NCBI RefSeq assembly: GCF_000317695.1
Contig: NC_019771.1
Location: 1,864,001 to 1,928,000, forward strand
Reading direction: 5' to 3'
From: Anabaena cylindrica PCC 7122
Lineage (GTDB): Bacteria; Cyanobacteriota; Cyanobacteriia; Cyanobacteriales; Nostocaceae
DNA: 64,000 nt
Shown: piece by piece, positions 44,285-53,437 of the stretch
How the letters are laid out: every line of letters begins with the position of its first letter
Numbering within the stretch: the stretch's first letter is position 1
Translations under genes and position numbers: made by a program
Notes under the pieces: model-generated
What the model saw: the letters and a program-made list of their open reading frames with translations, nothing else
Told to the model about the DNA's origin: nothing
The model's database searches: none

Positions 44285-44527
44285 ATGAAAACACTAGACA
44301 TAAAAGTAACTATAACAAATGATGGTAAATTATTAGTCAATTCTTCTGTAGATATTCCAATGGGAGAATATAACGCTGTGCTTGTATTAAAAGATCGCCC
44401 AATTGAACATCATCTGCAAACTTCTGTGCAAAATGCTCAGGCTATTTTTAGAAAATATATTCCTGCTAGTAGAAAACTTTCTGAAGAATTAATTCAGGAA
44501 CGAAAAGAGGAAAGTTTGAATGAGTGA
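44285..44527 (+). CDS. Antitoxin-like protein of a decayed VapBC pair
   Basis: The 80-residue protein has a beta-rich N-terminus (LDIKVTITNDGKLLVNSSVD, then YNAVLVLKDRP) and a helical C-terminal tail ending KLSEELIQERKEESLNE, a form that often precedes PIN toxins of the MSEVVVDAS class. The toxin frame begins 8 bases before its stop, as in working pairs, but is broken after 17 codons. The antitoxin frame is intact. It may remain as a leftover or protect against related toxins in trans. The family name is uncertain. Confidence 0.7.
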   Translation: MKTLDIKVTITNDGKLLVNSSVDIPMGEYNAVLVLKDRPIEHHLQTSVQNAQAIFRKYIPASRKLSEELIQERKEESLNE

Positions 44528-44573
44528 AGTTGTTGTAGATGCTTCTGCTATTTTAGCTTTACTCAATCAATAA
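44520..44573 (+). pseudogene. PIN-domain toxin remnant with early stop
   Basis: The start encodes MSEVVVDASAILALLNQ, the hallmark first strand of VapC with its catalytic Asp, and then TAA. The next codons read TGSEDV, as expected for the family (usually ..NQEPGSE), so a single GAA-to-TAA change is likely. After that the sequence loses PIN similarity and enters a dispersed repeat (GGGCATGATGCCCG at about 44634). The toxin is therefore both nonsense-mutated and deleted. Confidence 0.8.
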
Positions 44574-44719
44574 ACTGGTAGTGAAGATGTATTTCATTCA
44601 AATGCATACCGCTATATCCAATCTTGTGGGATGGGCATGATGCCCGTTCTTTATTGATTAGCGGGCTTTTCGTCCTACACGCACAAGAAATTTTTGTACA
44701 TTTTTTGATTAGAAGTCTC

Positions 44720-46834
44720 TTAGTTAACCTTTTTAAGATTTTGATATAAGGGAATGGTGATTATAAATTCTGTACCATTTCCAGGAGAAGAAATACACTG
44801 CAATTTTCCCTGATGTTGTTCAGTAATAATTTTATAACTAATAGATAAACCTAAACCCGTTCCTTTACCTATAGGTTTAGTAGTAAAAAAAGGATCAAAC
44901 AATAGTTTTTTTAATTTCTCTGGGATACCAACACCGTTATCTATAATGCGAATACTTACTTGCTCGTCATTAATTAATTCCGTGTAAATTTGAATCTGGA
45001 GTTTCTCTAAACCTACAAAATTCTTGATTTTGCTCTCTTCCAAAGCATCAATTGCATTGGCAAGAATATTCATAAATACTTGATTAAGTTGCCCTGTATA
45101 ACACTCTACTAGTGGTAAATCAGCGTAGTTTTTAATCACCTCAATTGCTGGACGATTAGATGCGGCTTTGAAACGATTTTCTAAAATCATTAGTGTGCTA
45201 TCAATACCCTCATGGATATTTACTGCTTTCATTTCTGCCTCATCTAAACGAGAAAAGTTTCGCAGTGAACGTACAATTTCTGTAATTCTTTTAGCACCAA
45301 TTCCCATTGAAGCCAGCAGCTTAGGAAGGTCTTTAATTAAGAAGTTAATATCTATTGCTTCTGCTTCATCTTCAATTTCTTTGACTGGGTGAGGATAGTG
45401 ATGCTGATAAAGTTTTAGCAGTCTGAGTAAATCTTGAATGTATTCATTGGCAGGAGTGAGATTACCATAAATAAAGTTAATGGGGTTGTTAATTTCATGG
45501 GCCACACCCGCTACTAACTGTCCCAAACTCGACATCTTTTCACTTTGAATCAATTGAGAAGCTAGTTGATGTGCCTCCTGCTGCACCTCTGCTAAAACTT
45601 TTTCTAGTTGTTCTTTGGCTGTAGTCAGTTCCTGTTCCCGTTCTTGAATGGTTTCAAAGGATGCTTTAAGTTGTGCTGCCATGCGATTAAATGACAGTTC
45701 TAATTGACCAATTTCATCATTGCTAAGAACAGATGCTTGTTTTTTGAGATTTCCTTGAGCAAATTCTTGAACTATTTCGGTAAGTTCAATAACTGGCTGA
45801 GAAATAGATTTTGCTACTGCTATAGCTGCCACTATAACTAATATAAGTGTAATAATTCCTAAAAGAATAACAATATTTTGGAGGGTTTTTAAGGGTGTAA
45901 ATACTTCTGCTACATCCATTTTTACCAAAATTCCTGCATTCAAAGAAGGTAAATATCTCCAGGCACTAATTGTTTCTTGACCCCGGTAATCAATTGTGAT
46001 GCTATTGCCTTTAATTCCCTGATTTGCTTGATTGAGTGGGTGTGATTTATCGTTGCGAATATTGATATATCTTTGAAAAGCTGCTTTTGGGTCATGTCTA
46101 GTTGGAGCAGTAAAAATTATGCGTTCATCAACTAATGAAGCTACAATTATCTCACCTGTTTTGCCTAATCCAGTATAGTCATTGACTACTTTATTAAATT
46201 CTTGATTATTCAGTTGCAGCACTACTACACCAATAATCAGATTATTCTTAAAAATAGGAGCAGCAATAAAAGCAGCGGGTTCATTATTAGATATATAATA
46301 GGTAAAATTCGATATTTCTACTTGCATTAATGTTTTGGCACGGTCAAATACTTTTGCAAGTTCAGAATTTTTATAATTTTCTTGATAGTAGTTTTTCCCT
46401 ATTATTTCTTTACTGTTATTTACAGAAAATATAGTATTTCCTGATTGAGAGATTAACAAGATATCAGAATAAGTAAATATATCTAAATAATTAGTAATAG
46501 ACCGACGATATCTTTTGTCTATCTGCTCATATTCTCTGGCATTAATTCCATTTTCATTAAAAGCTTTTTGATATTTTTCTGTTGCCTCTATTATATTTGA
46601 CATTTGTGCAATAATTGCCGCATTTTTTTGTTTTTCATTAATATAAAAATCCAAAAATTTTGCTTTACTGTCTGCAATAGACACCAAATTATTATCAACT
46701 TCTTTTGTTAAAGAATTCTTGACCATGTAATATTGTATAGAGGTAACTATATTCAGAGGTACTAAGGCAATTAATAAAAACCAAAACAGAAGTTTATTAA
46801 CAAGTTTTTTATTTTTCAAATCCTTCACTTCCAA
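44720..46834 (-). CDS. Membrane sensor histidine kinase with extracytoplasmic dCache-like domain
   Basis: The 704-residue protein has a membrane helix (about 14-30), an extracytoplasmic sensing region (about 45-310; long-helix dCache layout with YYQENYKNSELAKVFDRAK and ISAWRYLPSLNAGILVKMD), a second membrane helix (about 317-340), HAMP (VIELTEIVQEFAQGNLKKQ), a coiled coil, and a kinase core. The HisKA box is GVAHEINNPINFIYGNL; the ATPase domain has NILANAIDALEE, IDNGVGIPE and GTGLGLSISYKI. It lies 16 bases after a gene for a periplasmic binding protein of the urea/amide class and no permease is near, so the two probably form one sensing unit. Confidence 0.9.
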   Translation of the reverse strand: MEVKDLKNKKLVNKLLFWFLLIALVPLNIVTSIQYYMVKNSLTKEVDNNLVSIADSKAKFLDFYINEKQKNAAIIAQMSNIIEATEKYQKAFNENGINAREYEQIDKRYRRSITNYLDIFTYSDILLISQSGNTIFSVNNSKEIIGKNYYQENYKNSELAKVFDRAKTLMQVEISNFTYYISNNEPAAFIAAPIFKNNLIIGVVVLQLNNQEFNKVVNDYTGLGKTGEIIVASLVDERIIFTAPTRHDPKAAFQRYINIRNDKSHPLNQANQGIKGNSITIDYRGQETISAWRYLPSLNAGILVKMDVAEVFTPLKTLQNIVILLGIITLILVIVAAIAVAKSISQPVIELTEIVQEFAQGNLKKQASVLSNDEIGQLELSFNRMAAQLKASFETIQEREQELTTAKEQLEKVLAEVQQEAHQLASQLIQSEKMSSLGQLVAGVAHEINNPINFIYGNLTPANEYIQDLLRLLKLYQHHYPHPVKEIEDEAEAIDINFLIKDLPKLLASMGIGAKRITEIVRSLRNFSRLDEAEMKAVNIHEGIDSTLMILENRFKAASNRPAIEVIKNYADLPLVECYTGQLNQVFMNILANAIDALEESKIKNFVGLEKLQIQIYTELINDEQVSIRIIDNGVGIPEKLKKLLFDPFFTTKPIGKGTGLGLSISYKIITEQHQGKLQCISSPGNGTEFIITIPLYQNLKKVN

Positions 46835-46850
46835 ATCTTAAAGTATTTTT

Positions 46851-48110
46851 CTAATTAGTATTAGGATTAGCCCAGTTTCGATTCCAGCCTCGATAAAGAT
46901 TAGTTATAAATATTTCCCATTCAGCTTTAGAACGAGAGATAGGATAAGGTATGGGACGAATTGGTTTACCTGAATTCCAAACAATTTTAAATTGTCCGTC
47001 TGACTGAATTTTCCCAACCCTAACTGTTTTCCAGGTATGTTGGTTATTAGCATCTATGTATACAACTCCTTCCGGTGCATTAAAACTTTGATCTTTGATA
47101 TATTCCCGAATTATATTGACTTCATCTATACCAGCAGCTTTAACTGCTTGCGCCCACAAATAAACTCCAAAATACCCAGCTTCAATGGGGTCAGATGTAA
47201 CTCTATTTTTTCCATACTTTTTTTGAAAATTTTGAGTAAATTCACTATTATTAGGATTATTAATAGTTTGAAAATAATTCCAAACTGCATAATCACCAAT
47301 TACATATTTGTTTGGTAACGATTTCAATTCTTCTTCAGCAATACTAAAGGAAATAGTAGGTATTATATCAGAGCTAATTCCCGCTTGTCGTAAGGTCTTA
47401 AAAAAAGCAATATTACTATCACCATTAATTGTATTTAAAATGACATCGGGTTGAGTTTTTAAAATTTTAGCGACGACGTTATTTACTTCATTACTACCCA
47501 AAAGTATATATTCTTCTCCTAAAATCTCTCCCTTTAAAGCGGTTACTTGATCTTTGATAATTGCGTTGGCTGTCCGAGGAAAAATATAATCAGAACCAAC
47601 CAGGAAAAATCGTTTACCTAAATTATCAAAAGACCACTTTACGGCTGGAATAATTTGTTGGTTTGGGGCTGCACCTGTATAAACAATATTTGGCGATTCT
47701 TCTAGTCCTTCATACTGAACAGGATAAATCAATAGATGATTGTATATTTCAAATATAGGCTTTACTGTTTTACGACTGGCGGAAGTCCAACAGCCAAAAA
47801 CTGTAACTACTTTTTCTTTAGTAATCAGGTTTTTAGCTTGTTTCGCAAATGTATTCCAATCGGATTTACCATCAACAATAATTGGTTGAATTTTTCTACC
47901 TAAAATACCTCCTTTGGCATTGATTTCTTCAATGGCGAGTAAGGTAGCATCTACCACGGATTTTTCACTAATTGCCATTGTGCCAGTCAGAGAATGAAGA
48001 ATACCAACTTTAATAGGTTTTTGAGAATTTTGAATTTGGGTATGAGTGAAAAAATATATTGTGAAACCTAATACAAACGCTATTACTAAAAGAATAATTT
48101 TTTTATTCAT
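46851..48110 (-). CDS. Periplasmic ligand-binding protein, urea/short-chain amide type (UrtA/FmdD-like)
   Basis: The 419-residue protein starts with a membrane segment (IILLVIAFVLGFTIYFFT), serving as signal anchor or uncleaved signal, since no lipobox is seen. The type-I periplasmic fold follows: PIKVGILHSLTGTMAISEKS, INAKGGILGRKIQPIIVDG, VFGCWTSASRKTVKPIFE, PVQYEGLEESPNIVYTGAAP and DPIEAGYFGVYLWAQAV, which are hallmarks of UrtA/AmiC-like proteins. In transporter operons such proteins deliver urea or amides; here it is paired only with a sensor kinase. It therefore more likely presents a ligand to that kinase. The exact ligand cannot be judged from the sequence. Confidence 0.88.
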   Translation of the reverse strand: MNKKIILLVIAFVLGFTIYFFTHTQIQNSQKPIKVGILHSLTGTMAISEKSVVDATLLAIEEINAKGGILGRKIQPIIVDGKSDWNTFAKQAKNLITKEKVVTVFGCWTSASRKTVKPIFEIYNHLLIYPVQYEGLEESPNIVYTGAAPNQQIIPAVKWSFDNLGKRFFLVGSDYIFPRTANAIIKDQVTALKGEILGEEYILLGSNEVNNVVAKILKTQPDVILNTINGDSNIAFFKTLRQAGISSDIIPTISFSIAEEELKSLPNKYVIGDYAVWNYFQTINNPNNSEFTQNFQKKYGKNRVTSDPIEAGYFGVYLWAQAVKAAGIDEVNIIREYIKDQSFNAPEGVVYIDANNQHTWKTVRVGKIQSDGQFKIVWNSGKPIRPIPYPISRSKAEWEIFITNLYRGWNRNWANPNTN

Positions 48111-48437
48111 CAGTTTTTTTTAAGCTGTAAACTAACTAGAAAAATCATGAATGATAAATTTATTCACTCCGTTACAGTCAACTTTAAAGATTTTATTTCT
48201 AATAATACGTGCATTATTTAGAACGTGCATTACTTAGACAGCTAGGCATACCATATATAATACACTTAATTATACTGTTTATATTATACATCTTGATTTG
48301 ATTATGTAAGGGTTACACTCAGGTAGTATCCCAGATTTTATTGATCCAAAAGTGCAAAATTATACGAAGACTGGTATTGTATTTAATTATACTTAAGATT
48401 GTGTTCTGGAAAGCGCTGCGTTATCAATGATAATTTT

Positions 48438-48488
48438 AGGCAGAGCCTCTGTCAGGGCATTCCCAGTCGGAGACTGGGAACGAGATAA
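48438..48488 (-). repeat. Dispersed repeat family C, copy 3 (in the 721-base gap 48111-48831)
   Basis: On the minus strand: CTCGTTCCCAGTCTCCGACT, then GGGAATGCCCT and AGAGGCTCTGCC. The gap also holds a terminator (48522-48557), the GGGCATCCTGCCCG repeat at about 48663-48680 (a relative of 44634), and an inverted-repeat element at 48747-48801. No gene is seen in the gap. Confidence 0.85.
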
Positions 48489-48521
48489 GGTTTTTACAAG
48501 GGTTCACCGAAATCGTAGATG

Positions 48522-48557
48522 ATAAAACCGCCTTGGTGATTACTCAAGGCGGTTCTT
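48522..48557 (-). terminator. Terminator of the flv pair
   Basis: On the minus strand AACCGCCTTG pairs with CAAGGCGGTT (10 bp, 9-base loop), followed by TTATC. It lies about 275 bases past the Flv1-like stop. It may work in both directions. Confidence 0.7.
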
Positions 48558-48746
48558 CAATTTATACCAGTTGATAATTAATTATGACTTAGGGACTTCC
48601 AATTAAAAAAATACCCAAAAATTTCTTGTGGTGCGGGCATCTTGTCCTCAAATCATCAAGGATGGGCATCCTGCCCGTCCCACAAAATCGGGTAATTTAT
48701 TTTTTGGTGATCCCTTACGCTAGTGTCACATTTAATATCTTTTGCT

Positions 48747-48801
48747 GGTGCGTCAGATAGAGAAAATCTGTTGTGTGCTATGTTACCGGGTCTGACGCAC
48801 C
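48747..48801 (+). repeat. Small inverted-repeat element (GGTGCGTCAGA ends)
   Basis: GGTGCGTCAGA at 48747-48757 and TCTGACGCACC at 48791-48801 are perfect inverted ends 55 bases apart, a small non-coding MITE-like element. Just after it, TTGCGTAAGTCCT (48819-48831) equals one end of the element at 54090-54181. Confidence 0.8.
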
Positions 48802-48831
48802 CTACAAAGTAAGCCAGTTGCGTAAGTCCTG

Positions 48832-50628
48832 TTAATAATGTGTGCCTGTTTTGCGGTGGTTGATTGCTGTCACAGCATCAGGTTTGAGTAATTTGCCGTT
48901 ATCTACGGTTGCATAAACTACCCAATGATCGCCGCATTCCAGGCGCTGGCCAACTGAGCATTCCAGATAGGCTGAAGCTTCGGTGAGGACTGTACAACCG
49001 TTGTCGGCTTCTACGGTTTGGAAGTTAGCAAATCTGTCTTCTCCGGGGGCGAAGTTCTTGCGGAAATGCTTCATGTAGTCTATGTGCAGCCCTTCTGGGA
49101 GGATATTCAGGGCAAATTTACCCCCAGGATACATAAGTGATTCAACCGCGCGGTCTTTTGCGATCGCAACAGTAATCCCAGGTGGGTTAAAAGTAGCCTG
49201 AGAAACCCAAGCCCCCAACATTCCTGTAGAAACTTCTCCTTGCTTGGCTGTAATCACACACACAGAGCCAATAATCCGGCCTACAGCTTGTTCTGTGGGG
49301 GTAGAAGCTTGTTGGGGTACACGGATTTTCTTGGCTTTTTTCAAGCCTTGAGCAAAATCTGTACCGATTTCTTCACACAATTTCAAGGTAACTTCATCAG
49401 GTTTAAACTTCACTTTCAAAGTGTCAAAGCCAAACCGATAGCCAGCATCTCGCAGTTTACCTTCAACCAAATCTAAAGCTTCACCACTCCAACCATAGGA
49501 ACCAAACACCCCTGCTAATTTACTATTGTCACCGGTAGAGAGGACAATACCCAAAGCGGTGTGAATAGGTGTGGGTGCATGACCACCAATGGTAGGAGTA
49601 CCAATAATTAACGCATCAGCTTTTTCTACAGTGGTGCGAATTTCTTCAGGTGGTGCAAATTCACAGTTAATAGATTGAACTGCGACCCCACCTTTAGTTA
49701 ATCCCAATGCGATCGCCTGTGCTAAAATCGCCGTATTTCCATAAGCTGAAGCGTAGAGTAACGCCACAGATATTTCTCGATTCTTTTGGGCATGACTCCA
49801 TTCACCATAAGCTTTGGTCAATTCAATTAAACCAGTGCGTACCAAAGGCCCATGACCAACGCCATACATTCTCACTTGCAAATCGGAAATTTTTTCCAAC
49901 GCTGCTTCTACGTGAGTTGCATTGGGAGCCATTAAGCAATTAAAGTAATAACGCTGGTCTTCTTTAAAGCTTTCTGGATTTTCATCAAATGCTTCATCTC
50001 CACAGATATGCGCTCCAAATAATTTATCTGTGTAGAGAATTTGGGTTTGTTGGTCGTAGGTACAAAGCGCTTCTGGCCAACGAGGACTAGGAGTAGGGAA
50101 GAATTTTAAAACATGACCCTTACCCAAATCTAAAGTTTCTTTACCGCGCATTACCAAAACTTTGATGTGTTCATCTGGGAAGGCAGCTTTTAAATTAGCA
50201 GCACCCAATAGAGAAGAAACAAAAGTAATTTGTGGCGCAAGTTCTAAAAGAGCTTTAAATGTGGGTATGCGGTTGGGACTAAAATGACCCAGAATCACAT
50301 AATCCAACTTACGGAAATTGACCGTATTCTGCAATGCTTGGATATAAATCTCTGTGAAATTTTCCGCAGGAGGGTCAATCAGTGCAGTTTGATCGGCTTC
50401 GATTAAATAGCAATTGGAAGTAGTACCTCTTTCAAGTGCATATTCAATTTCAAACCGTAGACGTGACCAACTACGCGCTCTGAGAACTTTTGTATTTGTA
50501 GCAATAGGTAGAATTTGTACGTCCCGTGGTTTGGAATTGCTCATAGATATTTGTTGTGGAGAAAAAACTTGAGAAAACCAATTTTTAGCCGATGCAAAAG
50601 CGTTGGAAAATGAATCTGTAAGTTTCAT
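48832..50628 (-). CDS. Flavodiiron (diflavin) protein, Flv1-like, lacking canonical iron ligands
   Basis: From the ATG at 50628 (MKLTDSFSNAFASAKNW) the product is about 598 residues. Domains: N-terminal metallo-beta-lactamase-like (about 50-300), flavodoxin-like (about 310-450; LLYASAYGNTAILAQAIALG) and C-terminal flavin reductase (about 465-598; GSVCVITAKQGEVSTGMLGA). The diiron motif HxExDH of the family is replaced by GHFSPNRIPT, as in Flv1/Flv2-type proteins with neutral or basic residues. It lies just downstream of a canonical Flv3-like gene, so the two should form a heterodimer that reduces oxygen to water with electrons from the photosynthetic chain. Order and adjacency resemble the heterocyst Flv3B-Flv1B pair of Anabaena; the B-type assignment is inferred. 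Confidence 0.88.
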   Translation of the reverse strand: MKLTDSFSNAFASAKNWFSQVFSPQQISMSNSKPRDVQILPIATNTKVLRARSWSRLRFEIEYALERGTTSNCYLIEADQTALIDPPAENFTEIYIQALQNTVNFRKLDYVILGHFSPNRIPTFKALLELAPQITFVSSLLGAANLKAAFPDEHIKVLVMRGKETLDLGKGHVLKFFPTPSPRWPEALCTYDQQTQILYTDKLFGAHICGDEAFDENPESFKEDQRYYFNCLMAPNATHVEAALEKISDLQVRMYGVGHGPLVRTGLIELTKAYGEWSHAQKNREISVALLYASAYGNTAILAQAIALGLTKGGVAVQSINCEFAPPEEIRTTVEKADALIIGTPTIGGHAPTPIHTALGIVLSTGDNSKLAGVFGSYGWSGEALDLVEGKLRDAGYRFGFDTLKVKFKPDEVTLKLCEEIGTDFAQGLKKAKKIRVPQQASTPTEQAVGRIIGSVCVITAKQGEVSTGMLGAWVSQATFNPPGITVAIAKDRAVESLMYPGGKFALNILPEGLHIDYMKHFRKNFAPGEDRFANFQTVEADNGCTVLTEASAYLECSVGQRLECGDHWVVYATVDNGKLLKPDAVTAINHRKTGTHY

Positions 50629-50686
50629 AGCAATTATGAAAGAATCGCCGTAAAATATCTGTGCATTGCAATTCAAAACTTAAAAA

Positions 50687-50747
50687 TAGGTAATTCATAA
50701 TTCATAATTAGATTCTTAATTACGAATTACGAATTACAAATTACGAA
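50687..50747 (+). repeat. AATTACG/AATTCAT tandem repeat between the flv genes
   Basis: Tandem ATAATTC and TTACGAA heptamers fill the gap between the two coding regions and abut the stop of the Flv3-like gene. Another Nostocales-type heptamer array. Confidence 0.8.
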
Positions 50748-52466
50748 TTAATAGTAGTTTCCTACTTTGCGATGACGTACTGCTGTGACTGCATCAGGTT
50801 TAGAAACGCGTCCTTCTTCGACTGTGCAGTATAAAATCCAGTGGTCACTACATTCCATGCTGGTGACAACTTGACATTCCATATATGCAAGTGCATCTGT
50901 AAGAATTGGAGAACCGTTTTTGGCAGTTTGGGTTTTTACGCCGGCAAATCTATCAGCACCGGGATGTAAACGTTTGAGGAAGTGCTTTTTCAGGTCTTGA
51001 TAGTTTCCTTCTTCCAAGACATTGAGAACAAAGCGATCGCTCTCTTGGAGTAAATTATCAATAGCCCGATCCTTAGCCACAGCCATTGTGAAGCCTAAAG
51101 GCTGTATGCTGGCTTGTGTCACCCAGGAAGCGATCATTGCTCCACTCATATCACCTTTTTTGGCGGTGACTATATATAAGCCACTACTAATCCGACCCAA
51201 CGCTTTTTCCATGTTCACGTCGAGGGATTTGATTTGTTTGATGTTGCGTTCTCGCATCACCATTTGTCCCAAATCTGTACCCGCTTCTCCACAAAGTTGG
51301 TAGGTAGATGCACTGGGAACTTCTTTAATCCGAATTGCTGGGAAAGCTTCTTTGATTCCCAAGTCAATAAACTTACGACGGAAGGTATCAATGGGTTCAT
51401 CATCGCCACCGTAACATTCAAATAGTCCTACTACTTGCTTATTTTTGGCAACTGATAATAATGAACTGATTCCAGCTTGAGCCGCAGATGAGGTAGTGGG
51501 AGGCATTCCGATAATAATACCGGCTGCTCTACCTGCTAGTTCTTGAATTTCTTGAGGTTCTGCGGTGTTGAGATCAATTACTTCTACACCCACACCAGCT
51601 TTTTGAATACCTTCAGAAATTGCCATAGCCAAGCGATCGCTATAACCGTATTCTGAAACATAGAACAAACCAACCACAGTCTCTGCTGTAGCTTGTCTTT
51701 GGCTCCAACTGTGGTAGCACTCGGTGAGGATATCTAGGTGATGGTGCAGCAGTGGCCCATGTCCGTTCGCAATAATGTTAATTTTGCCTAAATCACCCAT
51801 TCTCTTCATTGCATTCAACAGAGAACGAGCATTGGGACCCATTAAGCAATCGTAGTAAAACCGAAAGTCAGCTTCAATTGCTTCTAAATCTTCATCAAAG
51901 GTGCGATCATCACAAAAATGCATTCCAAAAGCATCGCAAGTGTAGATGACTTTGGTTTTGCGGTCAAAGCTGAAAATGGTGTCAGGCCAGTGTAAATTAG
52001 GCGCACTGACGAATTCTATTTCATGTCCTTTACCAATATCTATGCGATCGCCACTTTTGACAATTCGCTTAGAAAAAGGATCATGTACCAAACCTTCCAA
52101 AAATTGCAACGCTACTTTAGACGCTAAAACAGTTGCTCTCGGTGCTAACTGTAATACATCTTCTACCAAACCACTATGATCTGGTTCTGTGTGACTGACA
52201 ATTATATAATCAATTGTCTTAGGGTTAACAATACTTTTAAGGGTTTCTAAATACAAGTGACGAAACTTCTGGTGAGAAGTATCAATCAAAACTGTTTGTT
52301 CACCCCTAATTAAATATGAATTATAGGTTGTGCCATTTTGCAAGCCAAATTCAATATCAAAACGATCTCGATCCCAATCAAGAGAGCGAATCGCCGTTGT
52401 GTTAGGGGCAATTTCTACAGTTTGTATAGTTAATCGGGGCTGAACTTTCTCTGAGATCGCTACCAT
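50748..52466 (-). CDS. Flavodiiron (diflavin) protein, Flv3-like, with canonical diiron site
   Basis: The 572-residue protein starts MVAISEKVQPRLTIQTVEIA. The lactamase-like domain has SLDWDRDRFDIEFGLQNGT, the iron-binding SHTEPDHSGLVED and further ligands in FVSAPNLHWPDT and ANGHGPLLHHH. The flavodoxin domain (about 260-410; LFYVSEYGYSDRLAMAIS) and flavin reductase domain (about 430-572; GLYIVTAKKGDMSGAMIA) complete the fusion seen only in oxygenic phototrophs. With its Flv1-like neighbour 120 bases downstream it probably performs Mehler-like oxygen photoreduction, and if of the heterocyst type it would protect nitrogenase. No small membrane-protein gene lies between, as would be expected for flv4-flv2. 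Confidence 0.9.
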   Translation of the reverse strand: MVAISEKVQPRLTIQTVEIAPNTTAIRSLDWDRDRFDIEFGLQNGTTYNSYLIRGEQTVLIDTSHQKFRHLYLETLKSIVNPKTIDYIIVSHTEPDHSGLVEDVLQLAPRATVLASKVALQFLEGLVHDPFSKRIVKSGDRIDIGKGHEIEFVSAPNLHWPDTIFSFDRKTKVIYTCDAFGMHFCDDRTFDEDLEAIEADFRFYYDCLMGPNARSLLNAMKRMGDLGKINIIANGHGPLLHHHLDILTECYHSWSQRQATAETVVGLFYVSEYGYSDRLAMAISEGIQKAGVGVEVIDLNTAEPQEIQELAGRAAGIIIGMPPTTSSAAQAGISSLLSVAKNKQVVGLFECYGGDDEPIDTFRRKFIDLGIKEAFPAIRIKEVPSASTYQLCGEAGTDLGQMVMRERNIKQIKSLDVNMEKALGRISSGLYIVTAKKGDMSGAMIASWVTQASIQPLGFTMAVAKDRAIDNLLQESDRFVLNVLEEGNYQDLKKHFLKRLHPGADRFAGVKTQTAKNGSPILTDALAYMECQVVTSMECSDHWILYCTVEEGRVSKPDAVTAVRHRKVGNYY

Positions 52467-52746
52467 GATTCGTCTCCGAGTCCAAATAATATTCTTTTCT
52501 CTTCACTATTCTCTTTCTAAATTCTTTTTAAAGCTGTAATCAAGAATATATTTCGATAATTTGAACTTGTATCAATTAATGCTCTTTTTCAGCATATTTT
52601 TTAACTAGAAAAATATACTAATTCTTAAATATGTCAAATGCAATACGACTTAAATATTTATTTTTCTTGGCATAATTTAAAATCCCAAATCTATCATACA
52701 TATACTTGCATTTCTTGACAAATAATTCATCAAAAAGAGAATTTTT

Positions 52747-53008
52747 TTAACTTTTGTAAATATCTTTACGGTGCTGACAATGAAGGATTAAAACAGTTAA
52801 AGCTTGGTCATCAATTGCATAACGCACTCGATAATCCCCAACTCTGATTCTATAATTCACCGTCAAAGCCCTTTAGTTTCTTAACTCCAGATGGACGCGG
52901 ATCTTCAACAAGAGACAAAATTTTCTCTAAAATTCGCTCCCGTACATCCCCTGGTAAAGCATCCAGTTGTTTTTTTACAGGCTTTGGGATAATGACTTCG
53001 TAGCTCAT
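52747..53008 (-). pseudogene. RelE/ParE-family toxin with a frameshift
   Basis: The first 52 codons read MSYEVIIPKPVKKQLDALPG and continue to KKLKGFDGEL, then a stop at 52850-52852. The +1 frame at that point continues the family perfectly: YRIRVGDYRVRYAIDDQALT, then VLILHCQHRKDIYKS and a stop at 52747. The joining site, GAATTATAGA, would be repaired by two extra bases (TA). The toxin is thus complete but for a small deletion and presumably inactive. The start overlaps the antitoxin stop (TAATG). Confidence 0.9.
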
Positions 53009-53253
53009 TAAGTTTCCCCAGACCGATTAGCAATGTATTCTTGAATAGTTGTATAATCACCATTTTTATAAGCCTTTCGAGCCTCTGAAACCTCAGCAAG
53101 AATCTGTGGATCTTCCTCTAATAAATCTTCTTCTGCTTCTAAAACCTGCTCCTCTATGATTCCTAAAAGCTTATGTTTTTCTTCTAAACTTAAAGATGTA
53201 ATTCCTTCAAGTAACGATTCAAAAGTAACTTGTAGCCTAACTATGGTCATCAT
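53008..53253 (-). CDS. Antitoxin of a RelBE-type pair
   Basis: The 81-residue acidic protein MMTIVRLQVTFESLLEGITS... has LSLEEKHKLLGIIEEQVLEA, a helix seen in many cyanobacterial antitoxins that precede RelE toxins, and a C-terminal ARKAYKNGDYTTIQEYIANR that should bind the toxin. Its stop overlaps the toxin start by one base. The antitoxin frame is intact although the toxin is broken. A second Met at residue 2 is an equal start option. Confidence 0.8.
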   Translation of the reverse strand: MMTIVRLQVTFESLLEGITSLSLEEKHKLLGIIEEQVLEAEEDLLEEDPQILAEVSEARKAYKNGDYTTIQEYIANRSGET

Positions 53254-53437
53254 TTCCTCCTGTTCTTAATCCTATCAAAACACCTTACAATTCAATTGAC
53301 AAGTTCAAAAAAGCAGTACGGGATCTGATGTTGATAAGCTGTTGTGCAATTTGCGATCGCCACCTTTAGTTAATGACATTCTAGAATTGGGTTAAGGAAG
53401 TTGATCATTTTGGTTGTGCGATCGCCTACACCACCAC

